Below, piece after piece: positions 9,724 through 18,524 of a stretch of 64,000 bases of DNA. The notes below the pieces were generated by a model. That model ran no database searches and had not been told where the DNA came from. It worked only from the letters and a program-made list of their open reading frames with translations. Source of the DNA: an uncultured Latescibacterota bacterium (GTDB lineage: Bacteria; Latescibacterota; UBA2968; UBA8231); assembly GCA_951813615.1 (NCBI GenBank), contig OX638377.1, forward strand, positions 248,001-312,000, given 5' to 3'. Both the position numbers and the translations under genes were made by a program. Numbering within the stretch: the first letter of the stretch is position 1; each line of letters opens with the position of its first letter.

Positions 9724-10434
9724 ATGGCTAACATTCAAATTCCCATTCGCTATTACAAGGATTATCCCGGCGGGTACGACTATGGGTACGAGACCCTGGC
9801 TCTAGAGTTCGCCGAGTGTGCCTTTCTCTTGGTGGATATCGATGGGCGCTCGCCCAATCCAACGACCAAGAACTTCATCGCACCGGCTTTGCAAGCCGCC
9901 CGCGACAGTGGGATGCTGGTCAACTACGTTCACAACGACCTGCGCCTAGTGGCCGACCCCGGCAACATCGTGGGCGAGATCTGGGGCAAGACCAAAGGCG
10001 GTGGCGGCAACGGCATTGCAAGCTGGGCGCGGCAAGAATATAAACCCGAATACCTCGACTACGTGGCTCCCCGCGAGGGCGAGCGCAATTTTCCCAAGTG
10101 GATCTGGAGCGGCTTCCACGACACCTTTTTGGACCAGCACTTGCGCAGCTATGGCATTAGGACGCTGTTCGTGGTGGGCTACAGTCGACGGGCCTGCTTG
10201 CACTACACCTGTGCCGAAGCCGTGGGGCGGAATTATCGCGTCATTCTCTTGCGCGATTGTTCAAACGCTCCCGGTACGATCGAGATGCCAGACACGCTAG
10301 ACGACAGCCTGCCAGAAGGCGGTTGGATCAACCGAATCACGCTGCGCAACTTTGAACATCTGATCGGCTATACCACCACGGCTGAGGAATTCATCGCGGC
10401 GTGTCAGCAGGTAGGGGAGGAGAAGGTAGCTTGA
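9724..10434 (+). CDS. Isochorismatase-fold cysteine hydrolase
   Basis: 236 aa from the ATG at 9724, set by a near-perfect Shine-Dalgarno (AAAGGAGGT, 9711-9719). The isochorismatase/nicotinamidase fold is seen in FAECAFLLVDIDGR (acid Asp38), FPKWIWSGFHDTFLDQHLRSYGI (Lys125 in the K..S.F..T.L motif) and LFVVGYSRRACLHYT (nucleophile Cys158), giving the D-K-C triad. Family members hydrolyse amides such as N-carbamoyl compounds, nicotinamide or ureidoacrylate; the substrate here is unknown. No signal peptide, so cytosolic, in contrast to its exported neighbours. Its TGA overlaps the TTG start of the next gene, so the hydrolase and discoidin protein are co-translated. Confidence 0.8.
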   Translation: MANIQIPIRYYKDYPGGYDYGYETLALEFAECAFLLVDIDGRSPNPTTKNFIAPALQAARDSGMLVNYVHNDLRLVADPGNIVGEIWGKTKGGGGNGIASWARQEYKPEYLDYVAPREGERNFPKWIWSGFHDTFLDQHLRSYGIRTLFVVGYSRRACLHYTCAEAVGRNYRVILLRDCSNAPGTIEMPDTLDDSLPEGGWINRITLRNFEHLIGYTTTAEEFIAACQQVGEEKVA

Positions 10435-12950
10435 CTCGGTTGTGGCTCATTGCTTGCGCTCTGCTGATCGCCGCGGCGGCGTGGCCCGAGGGATTCCGCC
10501 TCGAATCGGACCGGGTCGCCGTTGACGAGGGCGACTGGGCGGAATGGGAGATAGCCGCGGGCACAGTACAATTAGGCCCGGAAGGGGTGCGGCCGCACCG
10601 CATCCGCGAGCAAATCAACGCCGTGCTAGACGCCCCGAACTTTGTGTCCGCCGAAGGCGTGCAGGGCGGGATCCGGGCGGCGGGTACTAACTTGACTGAG
10701 GCCGCGAATGTCATAGACGGCCAGGAGGCTACCTTCTGGGAGCCGGACCTGGACGCGCCTCTCCGCGATTGGTGGGTTGAGGTCGATTTGGGCCGCTTGG
10801 TGTGGGCGCGCAAGATCGTAGTGAAATTCGCGCCGGAAGGCATGGGCGACCCTTTTCTCCAGTTCAAGGTACTCACGTCCAACGGGCTCCCGGCGTTTTC
10901 TCAGAGCAAGGCGATCCGCTTCGCGCAGGCTGGGCGCAGCGAAGGTTTGAACAAAACCCAGCGCGTCTTCGAGTTTGACCTGAAGCCCTCGCAGGAGGCG
11001 GATGCGGACTTTGTCGGCGATATGTTCCAGTTCGTCCAAATCGTGGCCACGGCCAGCGCACGCGGGCAAGGGCACGAAGTCAGCGAGACCCGCTGGAACA
11101 GCTTGCCAGAGGAAGAGCGCGGCGATGTGCTCTACTTCTTGCGCGAGTCCTCGGGCGTTTTGCGGCAGATCGACCAAGCCCAATACGCACAACTGAGCGA
11201 GTCGCGCGCTGGTCCGATTAAGTACTATCGACTAGAGCGGCCGCGGCTGGCCGAGGTGGAGGTATGGACCGAGGGCGACAACATCAGCTTGGGCGCGCTG
11301 AGCCGAGGCGGGTTGATCGGGGGCACGAGCAACACCGGGACGGAGCGCTTGGCTATTGACGGCGACTACAAGACCGTGTGGACCGAGCAAGTGGGCGTCA
11401 GCGGCGTCGAACATATCGACGTGGAGTTCGACCGCGAACTCCTCTTCGATTTGGGGACTTGGTTTTGGATCAGCCGAGTGGTCATCGGCTTTGACCGCGA
11501 AAACATCGCCCACGGCTTTACCGGCGCGTTTCCCAACTACGCCGTCAACCTCTCGAATGGCCAGCGCAACCCGGACGGTAGCTTGGCCTATGTTGCGCTG
11601 GCCACGCGAGAAACCGCCGACATAGAGCCGGGCCGCTTCAGTGGGCTATTCCCCCACATTTTTTATCAGGACAATGCCTTTCCGCTCACCAGGGCGCGCT
11701 ACTTCAAGATGGATTATCGGGTACTCATCGTCCCGAATTGGGCCAATTCCGGCATTCGTGAGCTCCAGCTTTACGGCCGCGGTTTCCTGCCGCAGGTGAC
11801 GCTTCAATCGGCACCTATGGAGCTGGGCAGCGATCCCCGCATCCTATCTTCCATTCACTGGGCAGCCGACGCCCCTCCGGGCACCCAAGTGCAATTTCGC
11901 ACGCGCACTGGCAACCAGCTCGACGAGGAAATCCACTACTTCACCAAGGCCGGGAAAGAAGTGACCGAGGCCAGATATCGCAAGCTGCTCAGCTTTCAGC
12001 GCGGCGATTCGACTATCTCGGTGGTTCCCGGTGCTGACTGGAGCTCTTGGAGTCCGTTCTACACGGCTACGGACGTGCCGATTGCCTCGCCAAGCCCGCG
12101 TCGCTACGCCATAGTAGAGGCCACACTGCGCTCGGACGATCCCGGCCAAGGGGTGTTGTTGCGCCAGATGCACATCGCACTGGATTGGCCCTTGGCCAGC
12201 CAAGTTATAGGTGAAGTACAGCCGCGACAGACGCAGCAGCGCGGGGAGCGCACGACCTTCACACTGTCTTTGCAGCCGCAGTTCCAAGCCGACAATCGCG
12301 GCTTCGACCAGATCCTAGTGGTGTTGCCGTCGGGGGCAGCGGTCGATCTGGAGGGAGTGGTTGTGGGTGCGGAGCGCGTGCGCTATGAGCCGGAAGAAGT
12401 GACGCGGGTGAAGACTGGGACCGATTCGCTGTGGGTGCAGCTACCCGCGCCCGTGGCGGAGGGAGAGGGGTTTGTCGCGCTGCAATTTTCCGGTGTGCTC
12501 TACCTTGCCAGTAATGCTTTTGCCGTACAGGTGGGGTTGGGCGAAGGCGATGAGCGGGTGTGGCAGCGGGTGGATGCCGGTGCCGGTCGCAGCTTGCAGG
12601 TGTTGACCCCGTTTAGCGGCGGGCTGTTGGGCGAGGTGATCGCGTCGTCCAATCCGTTTACGCCCAATGGGGACGGGATCAACGACGTGGTGGAATTGGT
12701 GTTCTCGGTGTTCGCGGTACAGGGCACCAAGGAGTTGATGCTAGAGGTGTATGGCTTAGACGGCCAGCGCGTGCGGCAGATGGCTCCGGTGGTGGCACAC
12801 GCTGCCGGAGTGCAACGCTTGACTTGGGACGGGCGGGACGATCAGGGCCGCCTGACGCCGCCGGGCCTGTATCTGTGCCGAGTCGGCATGGAGGTCGATG
12901 CCGAAGGCGAGCAAACGACGATTACCAAACTCGTCGCTAGCGTGTACTGA
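10431..12950 (+). CDS. Large secreted protein with two discoidin-like regions and FlgD-type Ig domain
   Basis: 839 aa from a TTG at 10431 that overlaps the preceding stop (TTGA) and follows GGGGAGGAGAAGG; this start yields a signal peptide (LTRLWLIACALLIAAAAWPEG). Two discoidin-like stretches are visible: VIDGQEATFWEPD...WWVEVDLGRLVWARKIVVKF (about 95-135) and AIDGDYKTVWTEQ...LFDLGTWFWISRVVIGF (about 305-365). A WSSWSPFY segment follows, and the tail (about 735-839) is the FlgD-type Ig domain with FTPNGDGINDVVELVF and WDGRDDQGRLTPPGLYLCRVG. It is a close paralog of 19654..22149, nearly identical in the last 100 residues. Probably an exported glycan- or surface-binding protein. Confidence 0.75.
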   Translation: MTRLWLIACALLIAAAAWPEGFRLESDRVAVDEGDWAEWEIAAGTVQLGPEGVRPHRIREQINAVLDAPNFVSAEGVQGGIRAAGTNLTEAANVIDGQEATFWEPDLDAPLRDWWVEVDLGRLVWARKIVVKFAPEGMGDPFLQFKVLTSNGLPAFSQSKAIRFAQAGRSEGLNKTQRVFEFDLKPSQEADADFVGDMFQFVQIVATASARGQGHEVSETRWNSLPEEERGDVLYFLRESSGVLRQIDQAQYAQLSESRAGPIKYYRLERPRLAEVEVWTEGDNISLGALSRGGLIGGTSNTGTERLAIDGDYKTVWTEQVGVSGVEHIDVEFDRELLFDLGTWFWISRVVIGFDRENIAHGFTGAFPNYAVNLSNGQRNPDGSLAYVALATRETADIEPGRFSGLFPHIFYQDNAFPLTRARYFKMDYRVLIVPNWANSGIRELQLYGRGFLPQVTLQSAPMELGSDPRILSSIHWAADAPPGTQVQFRTRTGNQLDEEIHYFTKAGKEVTEARYRKLLSFQRGDSTISVVPGADWSSWSPFYTATDVPIASPSPRRYAIVEATLRSDDPGQGVLLRQMHIALDWPLASQVIGEVQPRQTQQRGERTTFTLSLQPQFQADNRGFDQILVVLPSGAAVDLEGVVVGAERVRYEPEEVTRVKTGTDSLWVQLPAPVAEGEGFVALQFSGVLYLASNAFAVQVGLGEGDERVWQRVDAGAGRSLQVLTPFSGGLLGEVIASSNPFTPNGDGINDVVELVFSVFAVQGTKELMLEVYGLDGQRVRQMAPVVAHAAGVQRLTWDGRDDQGRLTPPGLYLCRVGMEVDAEGEQTTITKLVASVY

Positions 12951-12977
12951 TTTGAACCATGGCCGAGGTTAACGGAA

Positions 12978-14963
12978 TTGAAAAAACAGATTCCTCCAGC
13001 ATACCTCGAATGGGTGAACCAGGAGGAAGGGCAGCAGGATACTGCCGGCATCCCTGCGCGGGGCATCCTGATCGGCGCAGTGCTCGCCTTGCTGCTCAAT
13101 GGTTTAGACGCGTACGCGACGACCATCATTCGCGGCTCGTACCTGACTTTAAATTTTAGCACGCCGGCCGCTCTATTCTTTTTCTTTTTTTTGGTACCTG
13201 CCAGCGGCTTGGTGTACTGCCTGCGCCGCTCTTTGGCCCTGACCCAATCCGAGCTGATTACCATTTATGTCATGTTGGTGGTCGCCTGCTGCATTCCCGG
13301 GATGGGGTTTACCCAATTTATCATCCCCTGTCTGGTCGGTTCCACGTACTACGCGACGCCGGAAAATAACTGGGACTTTTTATACAACCAGTACATCCCC
13401 ACGTGGATGATCCCGCGCGGCGAAAACGTGGCGCGCTACTTCTTTGAAGGGCTGCCTGAAGGGGCTACCATTCCTTGGGCAGCGTGGGTGCTGCCGCTGA
13501 CCTATTGGTACGGCTTCTTCTTGGCGCTCAGCGCAGCGATGATTTGCACCATGGTCATTCTGCGCAAGCAATGGGTCGATCGGGAGAAGTTGGCGTATCC
13601 GTTGGTACAGGTGCCGATGGAGATGATTCAGCGCGAGCCAGGGCGGGCTATTGGGCGGGCATTTTTTACCAATAAGGCGATGTGGTTGGGGTTTTCTTTT
13701 TCATTCGTCTTGCTCAGCGTCAATGGACTGCACGCCTATTTCCCGGAGGTGCCCGGGATTGCGCGGACTGCGTCGCTACCCCTATTCCGCGATACCGTGC
13801 GCTTAGACCTGTGGTTCAGCCCGCCTTGGATCGGCTTCTTTTACTTCGTCAACTTGGATATTTCCGCGTCTATCTGGGTGTTCTACATCCTGACCACGGT
13901 ACAGCGGGGCATCTTCAATGTCATCGGCCTGCAAAGCACGGAGCGGATGGATCTGTACTCGCGGGAGCCGTACCTAGCCCATCAGGGCATGGGAGCGATG
14001 ATCGTCTTCGTGCTGATTGGGCTGTGGGTATCGCGTGGGCACTTGCGGGCCGTGTGGCGGAAAGCGTGGCACAACGATCCAGCCGTGGACGATGCCGACG
14101 AAATCATGTCGTATCGGCAGGCTACCTTCGGTTTACTGGCGTCACTCGGCTTGGTGGGGTTGGGCCTATGGATGGCCGGGCTACCGCCGTTGGGCGTGGC
14201 GATGTTTATCTTTGGGGCCATGGTGCTGTTTTTGGGCCTGACGCGGGTGGTCGCCGAAGGAGGTATTCCGGCGATGCGCCCCCCCATTATGACCTCGACC
14301 TTTGTGATTTCCGGTGCTGGGGCTTCGAGCTTGGGGGCTTCTGGCTTGGTGGCCTTGGGGTTTTCGTATGGCTGGCACTCGGAGATCCGCTCGTTTGTAA
14401 TGTCGTCGGTCGCCAATGGCCTGAAGATGAGCGAGGTAATTAAGAGTGGGAAGCGGCGGCTGTTCTGGGCGGTTATCATCGCCATTGTGGTGAGCTTGGT
14501 CGGCTCTTCGTACGTTACCATGGCGTTGGCGTACAAATACGGCGGCATCAACCTCAATGGCCTGTTTTTTGGCTGGGGAGCCGCCACGTACGGTCCCAAG
14601 GACATGGCCCCGCGCATTGCGGCGGAATTGACCGGCCCGCGCCTCGACACGTGGCTGTTCATGGGGGTCGGCGGTGGGGTGATGGCCTTGCTGATGTGGG
14701 TGCGGCACCATTTGCTGTGGTGGCCTCTCAATCCACTCGGCTACGCCATCAGCGCGAACTGGAAAACTGGCCATATCTTTGCCAGTGCGCTCATCGCTTG
14801 GCTGCTCAAGCTGGTGATCCTCAAGTATGGGGGGCCGCGGCTATACCGAAATCTGCGTCCGTTCTTTCTGGGGCTGATCCTCGGGGAAGTGGTCGCGGCT
14901 GGCGCGTGGCTGGTGGCCGATTACATCACCGGGCACATGGGCAGTTTTCTGACGCAGATTTGA
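12978..14963 (+). CDS. Polytopic membrane protein, DUF6785/DUF6784 type (OPT-like transporter)
   Basis: 661 aa from a TTG at 12978 (CGAGG 9 nt upstream), beginning LKKQIPPAYLEWVNQEEGQQ. About a dozen strongly hydrophobic helices follow, including GILIGAVLALLLNGLDAYATT and ALFFFFFLVPASGLVYCLRR, with conserved-looking loops GMGFTQFIIP, RKQWVDREKLAYPLVQVPMEM, TRVVAEGGIPAMRPP and GLKMSEVIKSGKRR. This architecture matches the DUF6785 (N-terminal) plus DUF6784 (C-terminal) membrane proteins distantly related to oligopeptide/OPT transporters. The transported compound is unknown. Position between discoidin proteins and sugar-acid enzymes suggests uptake of a carbohydrate- or peptide-derived solute, which is inference. 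Confidence 0.7.
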   Translation: MKKQIPPAYLEWVNQEEGQQDTAGIPARGILIGAVLALLLNGLDAYATTIIRGSYLTLNFSTPAALFFFFFLVPASGLVYCLRRSLALTQSELITIYVMLVVACCIPGMGFTQFIIPCLVGSTYYATPENNWDFLYNQYIPTWMIPRGENVARYFFEGLPEGATIPWAAWVLPLTYWYGFFLALSAAMICTMVILRKQWVDREKLAYPLVQVPMEMIQREPGRAIGRAFFTNKAMWLGFSFSFVLLSVNGLHAYFPEVPGIARTASLPLFRDTVRLDLWFSPPWIGFFYFVNLDISASIWVFYILTTVQRGIFNVIGLQSTERMDLYSREPYLAHQGMGAMIVFVLIGLWVSRGHLRAVWRKAWHNDPAVDDADEIMSYRQATFGLLASLGLVGLGLWMAGLPPLGVAMFIFGAMVLFLGLTRVVAEGGIPAMRPPIMTSTFVISGAGASSLGASGLVALGFSYGWHSEIRSFVMSSVANGLKMSEVIKSGKRRLFWAVIIAIVVSLVGSSYVTMALAYKYGGINLNGLFFGWGAATYGPKDMAPRIAAELTGPRLDTWLFMGVGGGVMALLMWVRHHLLWWPLNPLGYAISANWKTGHIFASALIAWLLKLVILKYGGPRLYRNLRPFFLGLILGEVVAAGAWLVADYITGHMGSFLTQI

Positions 14964-14978
14964 CAAGAGGATGTATGA

Positions 14979-15548
14979 ATGAATAACACATGGTGTTGCA
15001 TTGCTGTTGGCGTCTTTTTCTGCATGGCGTCGAGTACTTTCGCTGCTTCTGCACAGGAGACGAGTTTTGTGCTCGTGGCTTTGGAACAGTTGCGCGATCT
15101 CATGGAGCAGGACGACAAGGGCACGTTGGGCGAGTTCGTCGCAGATGTCAGCACGGCGTCTGGATTGTCGGCTGCCGCGAGTCGGGATTCTCTAGTTTCA
15201 TTGTTGCGGACCCTAAAGACTCATTGCAAGAAATCCACGGCCCTTGGCGAACAGCTCTTTGCGCTACACGGGGAGCATTTTTCCGAGCGCGAGGCCAAGG
15301 CGTACTTGGTGCGGGTCGTGGATATGGCTGGAGACCTGTTGAAAAAAGAAGAAAATGTTGGGCTGGAACCGCTGATTGCCAAAGCGGCGAGTAAAAGCAA
15401 GCTGCTCAAGTTCCAAGCGTTGGATTACACAGCAGCTCTGCTGGTTCCATTCGTCGGGTCGCCGGTGGTGGAAGAGCCGGCTGAGGAAGAGAGTGCGGTA
15501 AAGGCCCCGACTGGACCCTTTAAAGTGTTGGTGAGGACGAGCAATAGT
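14979..15548 (+). repeat. Direct duplication, copy 1 (570 bp)
   Basis: The first 570 bp of this gene and of the gene at 17419-17988 align without an indel at roughly 90% identity, then similarity drops sharply at the codons for VLVRTSNS. The copies are separated by about 1.9 kb. Confidence 0.85.
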
Positions 15549-16022
15549 GAAGGCTTGTCTGACAAGGTCGATCAACTAGTTGAGAATGGATCTTCATCCA
15601 ATGCCAGCTTTTTCAGGGTATTTAAGGTTTCCGCGCGCCCAAAAATGAAGGCTCAAAGAAAAATACTAGCACTGCATGAGTCGGTGCGACCAGCCCTTTT
15701 GGATGAGCTCATCAAACGGTTCGACCGCGTTCGCGTCACCACGGATCCCTCGGCCAAGGACATTCGCTACACCTTGGATTACATTGTAAACTGGTACATG
15801 GTTGGCATCTATGGCCTCAATACCGACCGACGTATGCTAGAAAGCTACGTGCAGTTGGTAGTGAAGGATATGCTCAAGGACGAAACGGTGCTGGAGCAGG
15901 AACTCTCTATCCAGAAGACCTTCATGTCGGACTTAATACCGGACGACGAGTCCATTCTCGATGAGTTTTACCAAGAAGCGGCTCGCACTGTGGCGCAAGA
16001 AGTGTCGCCGTTGTTTGACTGA
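14979..16022 (+). CDS. Unknown secreted protein, copy 1 of a duplicated pair
   Basis: 347 aa with a signal peptide (MNNTWCCIAVGVFFCMASSTFAASA). I do not recognise a family. Residues 1-190 are mostly helical (LEQLRDLMEQDDKGTLGEFVADV..., HFSEREAKAYLVRVVDMAGDLL) and about 90% identical to the second copy at 17419. After a low-complexity hinge (VVEEPAEEESAVKAP) and VLVRTSNS the C-terminal ~155 residues diverge strongly between copies, although both keep an ALHESVRPALLDEL-like motif, TTDPSAKD-R-Y-LDY and a C-terminal FYQEAARTVAQEV. The start is the second of two nearby ATGs (14979; the one at 14971 ends after three codons). The duplicated pair flanks a TonB-anchor/LolA-like gene. Confidence 0.6.
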   Translation: MNNTWCCIAVGVFFCMASSTFAASAQETSFVLVALEQLRDLMEQDDKGTLGEFVADVSTASGLSAAASRDSLVSLLRTLKTHCKKSTALGEQLFALHGEHFSEREAKAYLVRVVDMAGDLLKKEENVGLEPLIAKAASKSKLLKFQALDYTAALLVPFVGSPVVEEPAEEESAVKAPTGPFKVLVRTSNSEGLSDKVDQLVENGSSSNASFFRVFKVSARPKMKAQRKILALHESVRPALLDELIKRFDRVRVTTDPSAKDIRYTLDYIVNWYMVGIYGLNTDRRMLESYVQLVVKDMLKDETVLEQELSIQKTFMSDLIPDDESILDEFYQEAARTVAQEVSPLFD

Positions 16023-16062
16023 AAACGCTCATATCCGTCGCTGAGTGCGGAAAGAGATTGAT

Positions 16063-17322
16063 ATGCACCGGTCTTCGACAGAAACCAAGAGAGTGGCTGT
16101 CTGCCTATTCCTTTCGGCTCTCTTGCATCTGGCTGTGGTCTTGTTGACGCCTTCCACACCAGACCCGCAACCGGCTTTTCAGGTGGCTTTTTATCGGCCG
16201 TCGCGCACACTAGAAACGAAGGTATTTGATCCCACGAGACCAGTTTTGAGCGAGCGGCAAATGCAGCGGTTGGTCGTCAAGAATGCACTACCGCAGCTTG
16301 CACAGGAAACCGCCGAGCCCGTTCCTCTTGGCGAGATTGCAGAGCAACTGCCACCCGAGGCACGCGACGACATGGCTCACTTGGAAAAGAGAGTGCAGAT
16401 AGAGCGGTCTGGCGATGTGAACATCGACTCCTTGCTCTTGGCGCGCATGGCCGCGGAGGGAGATTTTCGCGAGGACTATGTGCGCTTTCCCTTGGCCAAT
16501 ACGGGCGCAGACCGCGACCGGGCTCTGGAGGTGATAGAGCGTGCGATTGAGGCCATGGGCGGTATGAAGCGTCTGCTTGCAATACGAGAAATGAGCGCGA
16601 TGGTATGGATAGAGGCCAACTTAAAAGAGCTAGAGAAAGAAACGCCTCTTTGGCAAGGTGGTGTTGCCCTAACGGTGATTCCGGTGCCCCCCTATCTGTA
16701 TCCAGTGGCGACTTGGCACTACGAGGGATTGGGAGATCGCGCTGTCTTTAAAAAAGAAAGATACAAGGTAGAGATTTCGTTCGACCCTGCGGTTCCCAAC
16801 CCATCTTATGTAAGCAAAAATCCCAATCTACAGCGGAGGATATTCGAGGAGCTCTTTAACGATCGCTGGAGGCGGTATAGAGGTAATCTGCCCCCTGGTT
16901 TAGCTGCCGCGCGCCACCGGGGTGAAGCGGTCCGTTGGCATTTCATCGACCGCTTTATGGGCGAAGGCGTGGCCTTGGATTACTTGGGGCAAGAGCGCCG
17001 TCGGGACGGGACTTGCTATGAGGTCGTGCTGGTAGATGACCGGAAGTTCGGGCACTATTTTGAGGCGCTCTTTGACTGTCGCACGGCGCTCTTGGCCGTG
17101 ACCAGAGAAAAGCTGACGCCCCAAGAAGAGCAATGGTTCAGGCAAGCCAATCCCAAAGTCAAGCCGCCGACTTGGGTTACTGCGTACGCTCGCTATCAAG
17201 AAGTGCAAGGCGTGTTGACGCCCCATCGTTGGAAGCGGGGACAGGGGAGGAATACCATCTCCGTATATTTGCAATGGGCGTATAACGGCGCGGAGCTGTC
17301 AACAGCCGAGCCCGTCCGCTGA
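16063..17322 (+). CDS. Membrane-anchored protein with TonB-like N-terminus and LolA-like region
   Basis: 419 aa from the ATG at 16063 (AAAGAG 6 nt upstream), preferred to a GTG at 16045. A short basic N-terminus and a single helix (VAVCLFLSALLHLAVVLLT) resemble the cytoplasmic-membrane anchor of TonB-family proteins; a Pro-rich periplasmic linker follows. From about residue 155 the pattern VIERAIEAMGGMKRLLAIREMSA, later YEVVLVDDRKFGHYFEALFDCRTALLAVTRE and YQEVQGVLTPHRWKRG, is like LolA-type outer-membrane lipoprotein-sorting domains (a beta-baseplate reading 'AlGG...l..i'). Both assignments are by resemblance. It sits between the two copies of the duplicated secreted protein, suggesting joint action in the periplasm. 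Confidence 0.5.
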   Translation: MHRSSTETKRVAVCLFLSALLHLAVVLLTPSTPDPQPAFQVAFYRPSRTLETKVFDPTRPVLSERQMQRLVVKNALPQLAQETAEPVPLGEIAEQLPPEARDDMAHLEKRVQIERSGDVNIDSLLLARMAAEGDFREDYVRFPLANTGADRDRALEVIERAIEAMGGMKRLLAIREMSAMVWIEANLKELEKETPLWQGGVALTVIPVPPYLYPVATWHYEGLGDRAVFKKERYKVEISFDPAVPNPSYVSKNPNLQRRIFEELFNDRWRRYRGNLPPGLAAARHRGEAVRWHFIDRFMGEGVALDYLGQERRRDGTCYEVVLVDDRKFGHYFEALFDCRTALLAVTREKLTPQEEQWFRQANPKVKPPTWVTAYARYQEVQGVLTPHRWKRGQGRNTISVYLQWAYNGAELSTAEPVR

Positions 17323-17325
17323 TAG

Positions 17326-17367
17326 GAAAATGTAGAAGGAAGATTAGTGCGATGAGAATACGCGATA
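17326..17367 (+). pseudogene. Relic of the leader and first codons of an enolase-superfamily gene
   Basis: The 42 bases here (GAAAATGTAGAAGGAAG ... GCGATGAGAATACGCGATA) match the leader and start of the galactonate-dehydratase-like gene (18501-18541: GAAAATAAAAGGAAGG ... GCGATGAAAATACGCGATA) with about six differences. After the MRIRD-like codons similarity stops, so only a stub remains. It marks the former downstream junction of the duplicated unit: copy 1 was once followed by the same gene that still follows copy 2. Confidence 0.6.
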
Positions 17368-17418
17368 ATATGAGCGGCGTTCCTCGGTATTATCTGCAGT
17401 TAGCAAGGAGGCAGACGG

Positions 17419-17988
17419 ATGAATAACACATGGGGTCGCATTGCTGTTTGTGCCTTTTTCTGCATAGCGTCGAGTGCTTTCGCCGCTTCTGCACAAGAGG
17501 CGGACTTTGTGCTTGTAGCTTTGGAGCAGTTGCGCGACCGCATGGAGCAGGACGACAAGGGGACGTTGGACGAGTTCGTCGCGGATGTCAGTACCGCGTC
17601 TGGATTGTCGGCTGCCGCGAGCCGGGATTCTCTAGTCTCACTATTGCGGGATCTAAAGACTCATTGCAAGAAATCTACGGTCCTCGGCGAACAGCTTTTT
17701 GCGCTACACGGCGAACATTTTTCCGAGCGCGAGGCCAAGGCGTACTTGGTGCGGGTCGTGGATATGGCTGGCGACCTGTTGAAAAAAGAAGAGAATGTTG
17801 GGTTGGAACCGCTGATCACCAAAGCAGCGAGCAAAAGCAAGCTGCTCAAGTTCCAAGCGTTGGATTATACCGCGGCGCTGCTGGTTCCATTCGTTAGGTC
17901 GCCGGTGGTGGAAGAGCCGGCTGAGGCGGAGAGCGCGGTAAAGGCCCCGCCTGGAACCGTTAAGGTGTTGGTGAGGACGAGCAATAGT
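17419..17988 (+). repeat. Direct duplication, copy 2 (570 bp)
   Basis: Partner of 14979-15548, same length and strand, with about 90% nucleotide identity that ends abruptly at the same codon position. Confidence 0.85.
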
Positions 17989-18495
17989 AATGCCTTACAG
18001 ACCAGTACAGTTATCAAGCCAGGCCGCACCCGTAGCATGATGGTCCGCAGTCAAATTTTTATAGATGATAGAACCTTTTCTAAGGTATTCAAGACCGCTT
18101 CGAGTCAGGAGGATATACAAAAGGAAAAGCTCCTTGCACTGCACGAGTCCATTCGAGCGGCTTTGCTGGACGAACTCAAACAGTTCCGCCGCGTCCATTG
18201 GACCACGGATCCCGCATCTGCCAAGGACGCCCGCTATATCTTGGATTACGTGGCAGACTCGTACTCATGCGGCACGGATCGCGACCAACAACAATTCAGG
18301 CTAGGCACTGCCATGCTGTTGGTAATGAAGGACGTGCCTGGGAACGAAGAGGTGTTAAAAAAGTGGCTCAGCGTCAATACGGCCTTCGAGATGGACAGGG
18401 CACCTATGCTCGATGATTTTTATCAAGAAGTAGCTAGCACTGTGGCGCAAGAAGTGTTCGACTGTTTGCTTGAAAACGGTCGTCTACGTCGCTGA
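17419..18495 (+). CDS. Unknown secreted protein, copy 2 of a duplicated pair
   Basis: 358 aa, ATG at 17419 behind AAGGAGG with 8-nt spacing. Signal peptide MNNTWGRIAVCAFFCIASSAFAASA. The first 190 residues are about 90% identical to the protein at 14979, while the remaining ~165 residues share only scattered motifs (ALHESIRAALLDEL, VHWTTDPASAKDARYILDYVAD, FYQEVASTVAQEV). The unique part contains a basic stretch with two Arg-Ser motifs (KPGRTRSMMVRSQ). No recognised domain. It is followed by the enolase-superfamily gene 29 nt later. Function unknown; the constant/variable layout suggests a shared export or docking half and a specialised second half. Confidence 0.6.
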   Translation: MNNTWGRIAVCAFFCIASSAFAASAQEADFVLVALEQLRDRMEQDDKGTLDEFVADVSTASGLSAAASRDSLVSLLRDLKTHCKKSTVLGEQLFALHGEHFSEREAKAYLVRVVDMAGDLLKKEENVGLEPLITKAASKSKLLKFQALDYTAALLVPFVRSPVVEEPAEAESAVKAPPGTVKVLVRTSNSNALQTSTVIKPGRTRSMMVRSQIFIDDRTFSKVFKTASSQEDIQKEKLLALHESIRAALLDELKQFRRVHWTTDPASAKDARYILDYVADSYSCGTDRDQQQFRLGTAMLLVMKDVPGNEEVLKKWLSVNTAFEMDRAPMLDDFYQEVASTVAQEVFDCLLENGRLRR

Positions 18496-18524
18496 GCACG
18501 AAAATAAAAGGAAGGTTGAGTGCG

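Noticed and set aside
13682..14443. 253-aa ORF inside the DUF6785-like gene
   Set aside because: Frame-shifted shadow with Arg/Gly-rich composition; the longer frame has clear membrane helices.
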